A DNA stretch of 64,000 bases. Origin: Staphylococcus lloydii (GTDB taxonomy: Bacteria; Bacillota; Bacilli; Staphylococcales; Staphylococcaceae). The notes under the pieces were generated by a model. That model was not told the origin of the DNA, did no database searches, and saw nothing but the letters and a program-made list of their open reading frames with translations. The translations under genes were made by a program, and so were the position numbers. Location: NCBI RefSeq assembly GCF_015775975.1, contig NZ_CP064056.1:1798001-1862000 (forward strand), written 5' to 3'. Within the stretch, counting starts at the first letter, position 1, and each line of letters starts with the position of its first letter. Below, in pieces: positions 19,027-26,226 of this stretch.

Positions 19027-19395
19027 TTAAGACAGAAAATCACTATTATTCGGTCTATTTTCAAGATAGCTTATTTTTCCATCGCTATCTAATTTAGCGA
19101 TATCAATGCCTTCTTGCGTATAAACGCCTGTTTCATATCTGTTGCCACAAATAGCCCATTTAGTAACGTAGGTGCCATCTTTATTTTGTTCCCAACCATT
19201 ATACATATGTTTTAACTCTTTATTGGAATCAAAAACTTGTTTAACGAAATTTTCCCAAGCATCTTTACCGTTAAAAGTACGTCCATTTAAGACAAAAGTT
19301 ATATCATCACTAAAAAGTGCGTTTAATTGAGCAAAACTTTCATCACTATCATTAGCCTCATCAAACAATTTAAAATAACTATCTAATACACGCAT
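19027..19395 (-). CDS. NTF2/SnoaL-like domain protein
   Basis: 122 residues of the cone-shaped NTF2-like fold: an N-terminal helix (DSYFKLFDEAN), then FAQLNALFSDDITFVLNGRTFNGKDAWENFV, the usual helix-strand opening of SnoaL-type proteins, and a C-terminal beta sheet. Members are small-ligand-binding proteins or isomerase-like enzymes; I see no catalytic signature that would choose. Start ATG 19395 has AAGAAGGTG upstream; a TTG just before it is in frame but closer to the ribosome site. It is the last gene before the tRNA-associated scar. Confidence 0.75.
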   Translation of the reverse strand: MRVLDSYFKLFDEANDSDESFAQLNALFSDDITFVLNGRTFNGKDAWENFVKQVFDSNKELKHMYNGWEQNKDGTYVTKWAICGNRYETGVYTQEGIDIAKLDSDGKISYLENRPNNSDFLS

Positions 19396-19545
19396 CAATA
19401 CACCTTCTTTTATTTATTACTGTTCACTATTATATGGGTATATTAATATTTTACAAAAGTACTGCTTCAAAGATAAACATAAATTCACGATAGTTTTTAC
19501 TACCTTCGGAAAAAATGGTGCAGTCTTTTGTTTCACACCGTCAGC

Positions 19546-19646
19546 AAAAATCAATTTACATTCCTTAATTAAACTTAACAAAATAAAAACCCGTCAAATC
19601 AACGTTTTAATAACGTCAACTTAACGGGAATTATAATAACGGAAAC
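19546..19646. repeat. Direct repeat, left copy (putative att-flank)
   Basis: A 101-bp sequence beginning AAAAATCAATTTACATTCC and ending ATAATAACGGAAAC, repeated 247 bp downstream with 3 mismatches. It contains an imperfect hairpin (CCCGT ... ACGGG with inner ACGTT / AACGT), like the terminator that would follow an integrase gene. Its last bases, CGGAAAC, equal the acceptor end of tRNA-Ser as it appears in the right copy. Confidence 0.9.
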
Positions 19647-19647
19647 T

Positions 19648-19734
19648 ATGGACGTTTACTCTCACTTACTATACGAAACTGCTAAAGAAGAAAACGATAA
19701 AGCAATATCAGAGTTAAGTGAAATGAAAGGATAA
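19648..19734 (+). pseudogene. Tyrosine recombinase (integrase) C-terminal fragment
   Basis: 28 codons ending in TAA encode MDVYSHLLYETAKEENDKAI and a short tail. The codon before the ATG gives the pattern T-M-D-V-Y-S-H-L, which matches the end of phage and pathogenicity-island integrases: the nucleophilic Tyr with the following Ser-His-Leu. The rest of the ~390-residue protein is missing; upstream of it lies the left repeat instead. No ribosome site is present. It points toward the tRNA-Ser 3' end, as expected for an integrase gene at the attachment site. Confidence 0.78.
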
Positions 19735-19792
19735 CGTCAACGTGTTGGCGTAAATGGATAAATATATGCCAATATTGGCGTAGCGTTGGCGT

Positions 19793-19893
19793 AAAAATCA
19801 ATTTACATTCCTTAATTAAATTTAACAAAATAAAAACCCGTCAAATCAACATTTTAAAAACGTCAACTTAACGGGAATTATAATAACGGAAAC
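19793..19893. repeat. Direct repeat, right copy (abuts tRNA-Ser)
   Basis: The second copy of the 101-bp repeat, 3 substitutions from the left copy. Its last 7 bases (19887-19893) are the 3' acceptor end of tRNA-Ser on the minus strand. Two of the substitutions weaken the inner hairpin. Confidence 0.9.
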
Positions 19894-19975
19894 GGAGGGA
19901 TTCGAACCCTCGCGCCGCTCTCGCGACCTACACCCTTAGCAGGGGCGCCTCTTCAGCCAACTTGAGTACGTTTCC
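19887..19975 (-). tRNA. tRNA-Ser (anticodon GCU)
   Basis: An 89-nt class II tRNA on the minus strand. The acceptor GGAAACG pairs with CGTTTCC, discriminator G; the anticodon loop reads CTGCTAA (GCT); there is a long variable arm and the T-loop GGTTCGAATCC. CCA is not encoded. Its 3' end is the junction with the right direct repeat. It lies 2 bp behind tRNA-Asn, so both come from one transcript. Confidence 0.95.
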
Positions 19976-19977
19976 AA

Positions 19978-20052
19978 TGGCTCCACAGGTAGGACTCGAA
20001 CCTACGACCGATCGGTTAACAGCCGATAGCTCTACCACTGAGCTACTGTGGA
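19978..20052 (-). tRNA. tRNA-Asn (anticodon GUU)
   Basis: A 75-nt tRNA on the minus strand: TCCACAG acceptor, anticodon loop CTGTTAA (GTT), T-loop GGTTCGAGTCC, and encoded CCA. It is the first of a two-tRNA unit with tRNA-Ser. Confidence 0.96.
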
Positions 20053-20083
20053 TTAATAGCACTTCTTATCAAGCACAAATATT

Positions 20084-20111
20084 ATTATATCAATTACAGA
20101 CAATTTTTCAA
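20084..20111 (-). promoter_or_regulatory. Probable SigA promoter of the tRNA pair
   Basis: On the minus strand, TTGAAA (20106-20111) and TATAAT (20084-20089) are separated by 16 bp. A start near 20077 would lie about 25 bp before tRNA-Asn. Confidence 0.7.
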
Positions 20112-20122
20112 GTAGAAATATT

Positions 20123-20173
20123 AAAAAAATATGCGGAACATTTACACTAATTTAATATATTATTCCGCATATT
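20123..20173 (-). terminator. comK terminator
   Basis: On the minus strand AATATGCGGAA pairs with TTCCGCATATT around a 24-base loop, followed by T7. It lies 27 bp past the comK stop. Confidence 0.8.
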
Positions 20174-20199
20174 CCATTTTTACATGAGAAATTAATATA

Positions 20200-20781
20200 C
20201 TATTTATGTTCAAACAATGAATACTTGGCTAATGCTTCATAAATATTTAATTGCGGTTTAGTATAATCTATAGGTGCATCTGGATCAAATGTAGTTATTC
20301 TTGCTTCTCTATCCATCATATAATAATAGTAAATCGCGTTTAAATATTGATGTCTCATACTATGACCAGAAATTTCAATAGTTATAAATTGGTTATCAAC
20401 AAATGTTACCTTACTCTTTCTATCTTTTAGTGATTTGATACTTTGTACATAATGAATATTAATCCATGTATTTTCGTCTTTTCTATCAGAGTGTGTTGGG
20501 AAAAAGTATGTGGGAAATAACGGAGTGAATAATATCGGGGATTTACTGATAATTCCTGTGATGCGTATGGTGTCCTCTTTCTTAAAATGATAACTACTAC
20601 CGTAAAATCGGCATGAACGTTCAATTATTTTGTGCGCTCTTTCTTTTAATTCTTCTGTTGGTTGTTTATATTTTAATACCCTTGTGCCACCATATTTTCT
20701 TTCTTTTGTATCAAACGGTTGAACTACCATGTCTCCTTTCTTTATAACATATTTATTAATTATCTCAATCGCCTCCTTCAA
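20200..20781 (-). CDS. comK: Competence transcription factor ComK (start codon uncertain)
   Basis: ComK activates the DNA-uptake genes. The family signature IIERSCRFYGSSYHF (compare DRSCRFFGSSY in B. subtilis ComK) is followed by PTYFFPTHSD and WINIHYVQSI, and the length of up to 193 residues equals B. subtilis ComK. The start is odd. The outer in-frame TTG at 20781 overlaps the strong Shine-Dalgarno AAGGAGG and cannot use it. The codons at proper distance are ATA (20763, 8 bp) and ATT (20760, 11 bp); the ATT seems to align with the usual first residue before N-K-Y-V-I-K-K-G-D-M. The first in-frame ATG (20727) has GGAG only 2 bp away. I give the outer limits. It is divergent from the IDEAL gene. 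MecA at 53.8 kb is the adaptor that degrades ComK in Bacillus. Confidence 0.88.
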   Translation of the reverse strand: MKEAIEIINKYVIKKGDMVVQPFDTKERKYGGTRVLKYKQPTEELKERAHKIIERSCRFYGSSYHFKKEDTIRITGIISKSPILFTPLFPTYFFPTHSDRKDENTWINIHYVQSIKSLKDRKSKVTFVDNQFITIEISGHSMRHQYLNAIYYYYMMDREARITTFDPDAPIDYTKPQLNIYEALAKYSLFEHK

Positions 20782-21007
20782 TTTTATTGACTATATCGTA
20801 TATCAACAAATTTATAAAATCAATAAATTATTAAATTAATTTTTATTTTTTATCATTTTTTATATAAATGACCAGAAGTTTTTCCAGTAAATAATAAATT
20901 AAAGTATACTTTTACACCTTTTTCTTTTAAAATGTCAGAATATTCATTGATTTCAAAATTTAATAATTGTATAATTAACTTAAATATATAGAAGGGGTGT
21001 GTTGGAG

Positions 21008-21226
21008 ATGAAACATAATACAAATGTAAAATACAATACATTGGAATCATTTGTTTCTACAATTAATGACCTAGGTATCGAACTTATTATAGATGAATCT
21101 TTAAGAAACGTTCGAAAAGAGCAATTAGAAACATTAATCGACAAAGCGCTTCAAAATAAAAACGAACAAGACTTCAAACGCTACACAGAAGAATACAAAC
21201 ATCTGGAGGAATTTCTCGTTGGTTAA
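21008..21226 (+). CDS. IDEAL domain protein
   Basis: About 72 residues with a C-terminal IDEAL domain: LRNVRKEQLETLIDKALQNK followed by DFKRYTEEYKHL. The domain is a short helical module found in small Firmicute proteins and appended to some regulators; no enzymatic function is known. ATG 21008 is 10 bp from AGAAGGGG; TTG 21002 is a possible alternative start. The gene sits between comK and lplA. A bidirectional terminator follows. Confidence 0.8.
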   Translation: MKHNTNVKYNTLESFVSTINDLGIELIIDESLRNVRKEQLETLIDKALQNKNEQDFKRYTEEYKHLEEFLVG

Positions 21227-21249
21227 TTTAATAAGCGCATCATTATTAT

Positions 21250-21297
21250 AAAAAGTCTATTCCCTACTACATTCAATAGTAAGTGAATAGACTTTTT
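21250..21297. terminator. Bidirectional terminator (IDEAL gene / lplA)
   Basis: AAAAAGTCTATTC pairs with GAATAGACTTTTT, with A and T runs on both flanks and a 22-base loop. It lies between convergent genes. Confidence 0.87.
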
Positions 21298-21305
21298 ATT
21301 TTGGC

Positions 21306-22295
21306 TTATGACATAAGCCTAATTAATTCAAAACGATCTATATCTCCAAAGTAATGGCGAATATCATATTGTGATAACGCTTCTGCAATACTATCAAAAT
21401 CATGCAATGTGCCTTCCAAGGCATGTTCTAACTCAGTAATATCCCCTTCACCGAAGAAATCGCCAAAGATTTTAGCGTGTTCTATGCGACCTTTTTTAAC
21501 ATCGAATTTAAGCTGTACGAAGCCTCTTTCAAATTTTTCTTCTCTCACAAAGTTATATTTAGGATTTTTACCATAATTCCATTCCCATGTACGGTATTTT
21601 TCATTGCTTAATTGCTCAATATTTTCCCAATCTTGGTCAGTTAATTTATATTCTTCTACGTGATCCGCTTCACCAAAAATAGTTTTTAATATTACTTTTT
21701 TAAAGGTATCAATATCAATTGGTTCATCTAAAAATTCTACAATATTTGCTACGCGACTACGCACCGATTTAATTCCTTTAGATTTTATCTTAGCAGGATT
21801 CACACGGAGTGCATTTTGTATCTCATTTAAATCACTGTTTAATATCAACGTCCCATGACTAAACATACGTGATTTTACTTTTACCATTGCATTGCCGGAA
21901 ATTTTTGCTTGACCGACTTGAATATCGTTTCGTCCACTCATCTCTGCATCTACACCCAATGATTTTAAAGCTTCTACAATGGGCTCCGTAAATTTTTTAA
22001 AGTTATGGAAACTATTGCCATCGTCATCAGTAATAAAACTAAAATTCAGGTTCCCAGTATCATGGTATACTGCCCCACCACCTGAAATACGTCTAACTAC
22101 GTCGATATTATGTTTTTCTACATATTCTTGATTTACTTCCTCTATAGTATTTTGGTTTTTACCGATAATAATAGATGGTCTGTTGATGTAAAATAGAAAA
22201 TAACTATCATCATTCGGCATATTTTTTAATACATATTCTTCCATTGCTAAATTGATAGTCGGATCTGTAATGTTATTGTTGCTAACGAACTTCAT
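21306..22295 (-). CDS. lplA: Lipoate--protein ligase
   Basis: Activates lipoate with ATP and transfers it to E2 or H-protein lysines, salvaging exogenous lipoate. 329 residues: an N-terminal ligase domain with RRISGGGAVYHD at 68-79 and the adenylate-binding Lys131 in AKISGNAMV, and a C-terminal accessory domain from about 245 (LKFDVKKGRIEHAKIFGDFF). The presence of both domains marks a true LplA rather than a LipM/LipL transferase. AAGGAGGAAAAA precedes the ATG. The position beside comK and the YkvS/CPBP genes matches lplA1 of S. aureus. Confidence 0.93.
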   Translation of the reverse strand: MKFVSNNNITDPTINLAMEEYVLKNMPNDDSYFLFYINRPSIIIGKNQNTIEEVNQEYVEKHNIDVVRRISGGGAVYHDTGNLNFSFITDDDGNSFHNFKKFTEPIVEALKSLGVDAEMSGRNDIQVGQAKISGNAMVKVKSRMFSHGTLILNSDLNEIQNALRVNPAKIKSKGIKSVRSRVANIVEFLDEPIDIDTFKKVILKTIFGEADHVEEYKLTDQDWENIEQLSNEKYRTWEWNYGKNPKYNFVREEKFERGFVQLKFDVKKGRIEHAKIFGDFFGEGDITELEHALEGTLHDFDSIAEALSQYDIRHYFGDIDRFELIRLMS

Positions 22296-22493
22296 TTTTT
22301 TCCTCCTTAACCTCTTAACTGCCCTTACCTTATTTATGCAATATTTTCATTAAAAATGCCAATTATATACTCGCAAAATGAATATTTCTTTTTAGCGTTA
22401 TTTTATTTCACACGTCTTAATAGTTATTTGTTTATTTGTTATCAAATTTTTAGTACAATATATGCTAGTAAACATTTCTAGGGAGGATTTTAC

Positions 22494-22679
22494 ATGACTG
22501 TCGCTGAAGTAGGTAATATTGTAGAATTTTATGATGGCTTAAAAGGCAGAGTTGAAAAGATAAATGATAATTCGGTCATCGTTGACTTAACTATCATGGA
22601 AAATTTTGCTCAATTAGATTTACCTGAGAAAACTGTTATTAATCATAAAAGATATAAAATTGTTGACCAAGAAGGATAA
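22494..22679 (+). CDS. YkvS/DUF2187 family small protein
   Basis: 61 residues with a KOW-like beta fold: VGNIVEFYDGLKGRVEKINDNSVIVDLT followed by VINHKRYKIV. This is the DUF2187 (B. subtilis YkvS) pattern. KOW-like modules often bind RNA or ribosomal proteins, but no role is established here. TAGGGAGGAT precedes the ATG. The next gene starts 5 bp after the stop, so they are co-transcribed. Confidence 0.82.
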   Translation: MTVAEVGNIVEFYDGLKGRVEKINDNSVIVDLTIMENFAQLDLPEKTVINHKRYKIVDQEG

Positions 22680-22684
22680 AGAAT

Positions 22685-23287
22685 ATGAAAAGAATTTCAA
22701 ATGCATTGTTATGGTATATCATTAGCTTTATTGTATTTCATATCATTTTATACATCATGCGTGGTGAGCATCAAGAATACTGGAACTTATACACAGGTAT
22801 TATGTTAATCGCAGGTGTGAGTTATATTTTCTATCAAAGAGATATTAACTCTAAACGGCTTTTATCTTCTATCGGTGTAGGTATTTTAAGTGGTATCGTG
22901 CTCATAGTTGTCCAACTTATATTGGCGGCTATTTCTTATGATTTAACTTATGCACAATTAGTTAAACAATTAGCACACACTGGTGTTTTTTATAAATGGC
23001 AAATGCTTATTACATTAATTTTTGTAATTCCATGTCACGAATTATATATGCGTACAGTATTACAAAAAGAACTAATCAATTTAAAATTACCAAATTGGCT
23101 TAGTATCATCATAACAGCACTTTGTTCTGCGTCTCTTTTTTATTACTTAGATAACCTATGGATAGTATTGTTTATTTTCATCGTACAACTTATACTATCT
23201 ATCAGTTATTTATATACACGCAGAATTGCTACAACTTTCATTGCACAAATTGTAGCAGTCGTTATCTTGTTAATTTTTAATGGATAA
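22685..23287 (+). CDS. CPBP-like intramembrane protein with degenerate motif
   Basis: A 200-residue polytopic membrane protein with about six hydrophobic helices. The segment PCHELYMRTVLQKEL near residues 117-131 corresponds to the CPBP (Abi/CAAX protease) EExxxR motif, but the first Glu is His. The second motif, FxxxH, is not evident: SLFYYLDNLW has no His there. It could be a catalytically weak or pseudo-protease; in Gram-positives some CPBP proteins act in bacteriocin immunity or peptide-pheromone processing. It is coupled to the YkvS-like gene and has GAAAAG-type spacing rather than a strong ribosome site. Confidence 0.65.
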   Translation: MKRISNALLWYIISFIVFHIILYIMRGEHQEYWNLYTGIMLIAGVSYIFYQRDINSKRLLSSIGVGILSGIVLIVVQLILAAISYDLTYAQLVKQLAHTGVFYKWQMLITLIFVIPCHELYMRTVLQKELINLKLPNWLSIIITALCSASLFYYLDNLWIVLFIFIVQLILSISYLYTRRIATTFIAQIVAVVILLIFNG

Positions 23288-23304
23288 TACACAACTCACA
23301 TTAC

Positions 23305-23344
23305 AAAAAGCGTCTCAATTAGATAATTAATTGAGACGCTTTTT
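23305..23344. terminator. Bidirectional terminator (CPBP / yitT)
   Basis: AAAAAGCGTCTCAATT pairs with AATTGAGACGCTTTTT over an 8-base loop. It serves convergent genes. Confidence 0.92.
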
Positions 23345-23355
23345 ATATTATGATT

Positions 23356-24204
23356 TTAAGTTATATTACTAATAAATGTACTTCCTAAGACGTCACGTAC
23401 ATCATGTATCACTAAGAATGCTTTTTCATCTTCTTGACTTACTAAGTTTTTAATTTTAGTTACTTGAGATTGAGGAACAACTACATAAAGCATTCCTGAA
23501 GCATTTTTAGAATAGCCACCTTTACTTGGCAAAATCGTAGATCCCCTGCCTGTAAAAGCATTAATCTTGTCTGCAATACTCTCATTTTTCTCTGATATAA
23601 TCGTCACTGCCTTCTTAGGATTAAACCCTTCTATAATAAATGACGTCGCTCTTTCTGTTACGAACAGCATTATTATGGTGAATAATACATTTTTCAAAGG
23701 TAAAACCATAAGGAAAGATAATACGATTAAACTATCTAATATAAAAATAGACTTAGCTGTTTTAAAACCAAAATATTTATTTAATATTCTAGCTATAACG
23801 GCAGGCCCGCCTACTGTACTTCCCGTAGATAGTACAAATCCAACACTAGCCCCTATAATTGCGCCACCAAATAATGCATTAATAACAAAATCATCAATAC
23901 CTAGATTAATATGTTTTGTTAATGCTAAAAATAATGACAACGAAGAATTTGAAATAACCGTATAAATTGCTACAGTTTTACTTAAATATTTCCACCCTAT
24001 AATAATAAGAATGACATTAATTATAAATGATGTTAAAGCTGGAGAAAGATCAAGCGCATATTTTAACGCTAACGATATACCTACAGTACCTCCATCACCT
24101 AAATTTGAACCTAATAGAAAGCAGTTTACGCCAACAGCATTGACAAAGGTGCCTATCAAACAAATAATAATGTTTTTATAGTGATTCTTGAATAAAGATT
24201 TCAA
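23356..24204 (-). CDS. YitT family membrane protein (DUF161/DUF2179)
   Basis: 282 residues: five or six transmembrane helices over about 10-200 (YitT membrane domain), then a cytoplasmic DUF2179 domain near 205-280 with FTGRGSTILPSKGGYSKNASGMLYVVV and HDVRDVLG. Transport activity is presumed but the substrate is unknown. The start is TTG 24204: AAAGGAGG lies 7 bp upstream. The outer in-frame start, six codons earlier, overlaps that site. Upstream at 24245-24270 is an intrinsic terminator hairpin oriented toward this gene, which suggests a regulated leader. Confidence 0.85.
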   Translation of the reverse strand: MKSLFKNHYKNIIICLIGTFVNAVGVNCFLLGSNLGDGGTVGISLALKYALDLSPALTSFIINVILIIIGWKYLSKTVAIYTVISNSSLSLFLALTKHINLGIDDFVINALFGGAIIGASVGFVLSTGSTVGGPAVIARILNKYFGFKTAKSIFILDSLIVLSFLMVLPLKNVLFTIIMLFVTERATSFIIEGFNPKKAVTIISEKNESIADKINAFTGRGSTILPSKGGYSKNASGMLYVVVPQSQVTKIKNLVSQEDEKAFLVIHDVRDVLGSTFISNIT

Positions 24205-24244
24205 ATTAATGCCTCCTTTCATATAATTAAAGTTCTTATTATAA

Positions 24245-24270
24245 AAAACACCTCATTATGAGGTGTTTAT
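24245..24270 (-). terminator. Terminator hairpin immediately upstream of yitT
   Basis: AACACCTCA pairs perfectly with TGAGGTGTT over a 3-base loop. On the minus strand it is followed by TTTTTTAT and lies about 40 bp before the yitT start. A terminator before a gene with no gene between implies attenuation or a short upstream transcript. Confidence 0.75.
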
Positions 24271-24472
24271 AATTTCTTTAATAATAAAAATTATAAAAGA
24301 ATATTAATTATTTAAAAAGTCTTTTTTTATCTTTAACTCATTTTACCAACATTCATCTTTCCACCTATACGATTTAGTGTTTTTTAAACTAGTAAACGAG
24401 CCTTTAAATGATTGATTCACTGTATCTTTGAATAACGTTAAATCAACGACTACTCATAAGCTTAATTTTTTA

Positions 24473-24515
24473 AAAAAAAGACCCATTTTTTCGATAGAAA
24501 AATGGATCTTTAATA
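24473..24515. terminator. Terminator after the 5'-nucleotidase-like gene
   Basis: AAAAGACCCATTTTT pairs with AAAAATGGATCTTT with one mismatch over a 7-base loop. It has T/A runs on both flanks and lies about 50 bp beyond the stop of the 24562-26070 gene. Confidence 0.78.
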
Positions 24516-24561
24516 TTAACCTAGATAGGAATATATTATTTAGATTGTGCATGTTTATTTA

Positions 24562-26070
24562 TTACATTTTCACTTCAAAACTTTGCTTATCTTGTATCGT
24601 GTAATTGTCATCTTTTAAATTTCGTGCTATTAAATCATACATTGTAACATTTTCTGTACCATGCACAACTGAGTTTTCTAAGTATTGACGGAAATTACGA
24701 TAACAATAATCTGTCATGCTTACTCGATACATATGCTCCAGATTAATGTTGTGCAACTTCACTCTGTTAAATGGATCTGCATTCATATCAACTTCATAAT
24801 CTATACCCTGCCAAAATGTACATAGCGTTTCATCAATAATCGTGACGCTCAACGTGCCATTTGTAAATTCAATATGTGAATAGCTATATTCCAACATATC
24901 TTTAATTTGTTGTCCTTTTAATGTTAAATTAATCGGAATATCTGGATGCGGATAAGCATTATATAAATCAACGTTTGCTACTTGCCCTGACAATCCTTCT
25001 TCACCACTTTTAGGTAAATGGACGCATGAAATTTCAAAATCATAAACTAGTCTGATACTATCATGCAACAATTGTGTAAATGGATGTGGTTGAGTGATCA
25101 CATCTTCCAAACCATTTACCTCCGCATCGATATCTTGGGCAGAAATAACTTCCTCACTCCAATATTCGACTGCCTTTCTATCATAATAAGTTTCGGTTAA
25201 TAATGCTTCATCTTCTTCATACGCATTTAAATCTATAATTTCAGAAGTGATATCTTCTAATTCAAAAGAACTTGTGCGCTTTTTAAAATCAACGTTGATA
25301 TGGATAAGATTTTTAGCATTTTGTCCAGCTTGAACATAGACAGTCTGTTCATCTTTACCAATAAAAGTTTGGTGTTGATGACCCGTGATTAATAAATCTA
25401 TCACACCGACATGTTGCATAATCTTCTCTGCCTCATTAACATTTTGTTCTCGTTCGTTAGATGATTTATTTAACTGATTAATACCACCATGGTAAATAAC
25501 GATTAAAAAGTCAGGTGCTTCTACTTCATGAATATAGCGAATCCAACGTTTGGCAGATAATAATGTTTTTTCGATAGCCACGTCTTGCTCCATTTCAAAA
25601 TACTCACGATCCATTAAACCGTCAGAAGTTAATCCCACGATTGCTAGTTTAATACCACTTATTTCTTTAATCGTATATGGCGTAGAAAAATATGGTTCAC
25701 GTGTTTGTTTATATTCAATGTTTGCTGATAGCCATGGAAATCTAGAGAGCGACACAGCTCTAGAGAAAAATGATAAGCCAAATTTAAATTCATTAGGACT
25801 TATCCCACTCGCATCATAATTCATTGCATTCATTAATTTAATCATTGGATGACGTTTATATGGCGCAACGACTGCATAGTAAAAAGCAGCTAAAGAGCCC
25901 GCTAAACTACCACCACTATCTAGTAATAGTACTTCTTTACCTTGTTCACGCATTTGCTTCACATACGTTCCTGCACGATAAATGTTGGAACCGTGTTGCC
26001 CATTTAAAAAGTAACTGTGCATATCCGAAGTCGCAATAATGTCTATAGATATTTTTTCGCTCTGTGTCAT
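24562..26070 (-). CDS. Cytoplasmic bifunctional metallophosphatase/5'-nucleotidase (YunD-like)
   Basis: 502 residues with a calcineurin-like phosphoesterase domain (about 5-270) and a 5'-nucleotidase C-terminal domain (about 310-500). Metal-binding signatures are visible in order: IATSDMHSY (D-x-H), LLLDSGGSL in place of the usual GDxxxG block, LSANIEY (Asn), IYHGG (His) and ITGHQHQTF (GHxH). There is no signal peptide or LPxTG anchor, unlike secreted AdsA-type nucleotidases, so it should be cytoplasmic like B. subtilis YunD. Substrates could be nucleoside monophosphates or 2',3'-cyclic nucleotides. It is transcribed away from ktrD/htrA in the same direction, behind a hairpin. Confidence 0.85.
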   Translation of the reverse strand: MTQSEKISIDIIATSDMHSYFLNGQHGSNIYRAGTYVKQMREQGKEVLLLDSGGSLAGSLAAFYYAVVAPYKRHPMIKLMNAMNYDASGISPNEFKFGLSFFSRAVSLSRFPWLSANIEYKQTREPYFSTPYTIKEISGIKLAIVGLTSDGLMDREYFEMEQDVAIEKTLLSAKRWIRYIHEVEAPDFLIVIYHGGINQLNKSSNEREQNVNEAEKIMQHVGVIDLLITGHQHQTFIGKDEQTVYVQAGQNAKNLIHINVDFKKRTSSFELEDITSEIIDLNAYEEDEALLTETYYDRKAVEYWSEEVISAQDIDAEVNGLEDVITQPHPFTQLLHDSIRLVYDFEISCVHLPKSGEEGLSGQVANVDLYNAYPHPDIPINLTLKGQQIKDMLEYSYSHIEFTNGTLSVTIIDETLCTFWQGIDYEVDMNADPFNRVKLHNINLEHMYRVSMTDYCYRNFRQYLENSVVHGTENVTMYDLIARNLKDDNYTIQDKQSFEVKM

Positions 26071-26147
26071 ATATCTCGCCCCTTTATCAATGCTAGTTTA
26101 ACATGTTTTATTATTATTTGGATAGCAACTATAAGGCATTGATATAT

Positions 26148-26196
26148 AAATAACCAACCAACACTTTTCACAATGAAAGTCGTTGATTGGCTATTT
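26148..26196 (-). terminator. Imperfect terminator-like hairpin after ktrD
   Basis: AAATAGCCAATCAAC (minus strand) pairs with TTGGTTGGTTATTT with a few mismatches around a central ACTTT/AAAGT extension. It ends in a weak T stretch between ktrD and the nucleotidase-like gene. Confidence 0.55.
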
Positions 26197-26226
26197 AATC
26201 TAAACTATTATTATAAATTCACAACA

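Larger units (their letters stand above)
19396..19886. other. Gene-poor tRNA-adjacent region with element remnants
   Basis: About 490 bp between the NTF2-like gene and tRNA-Ser. It holds a tyrosine-recombinase C-terminal fragment lying between two 101-bp direct repeats, plus a run of TTGGCGTA-type short repeats at 19744-19795. The left 100 bp (19440-19545) has an open but startless minus-strand frame of about 44 codons and is otherwise unassigned. I read this as the remains of one or more integrative elements that used the tRNA-Ser 3' end. Confidence 0.7.
24205..24561. other. Intergenic region with two hairpins upstream of yitT
   Basis: 357 bp between the 5'-nucleotidase-like gene and yitT, both on the minus strand. 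Because the nucleotidase is downstream-coded to the right, this stretch lies after its stop and before yitT. It holds a terminator at 24473-24515, about 200 bp of unassigned A+T-rich sequence, and a second terminator at 24245-24270. No open frame with a ribosome site was found. The layout suits a leader or a small RNA. Confidence 0.6.

Noticed and set aside
19418-19550. Startless minus-strand frame (IFADGVKQKTAPFF and so on) at the left of the integrase scar
   Set aside because: No start codon or ribosome site; it looks protein-like but I cannot identify it, so it is left as unassigned element remnant.
19962-20150. 62-codon plus-strand frame over the tRNAs
   Set aside because: It lies across the reverse complement of tRNA-Asn and the end of tRNA-Ser, with no ribosome site.
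20853-21050. 65-codon minus-strand frame between comK and the IDEAL gene
   Set aside because: It overlaps the start and promoter of the IDEAL gene antisense, has no ribosome site, and its hydrophobic start is A+T-driven.
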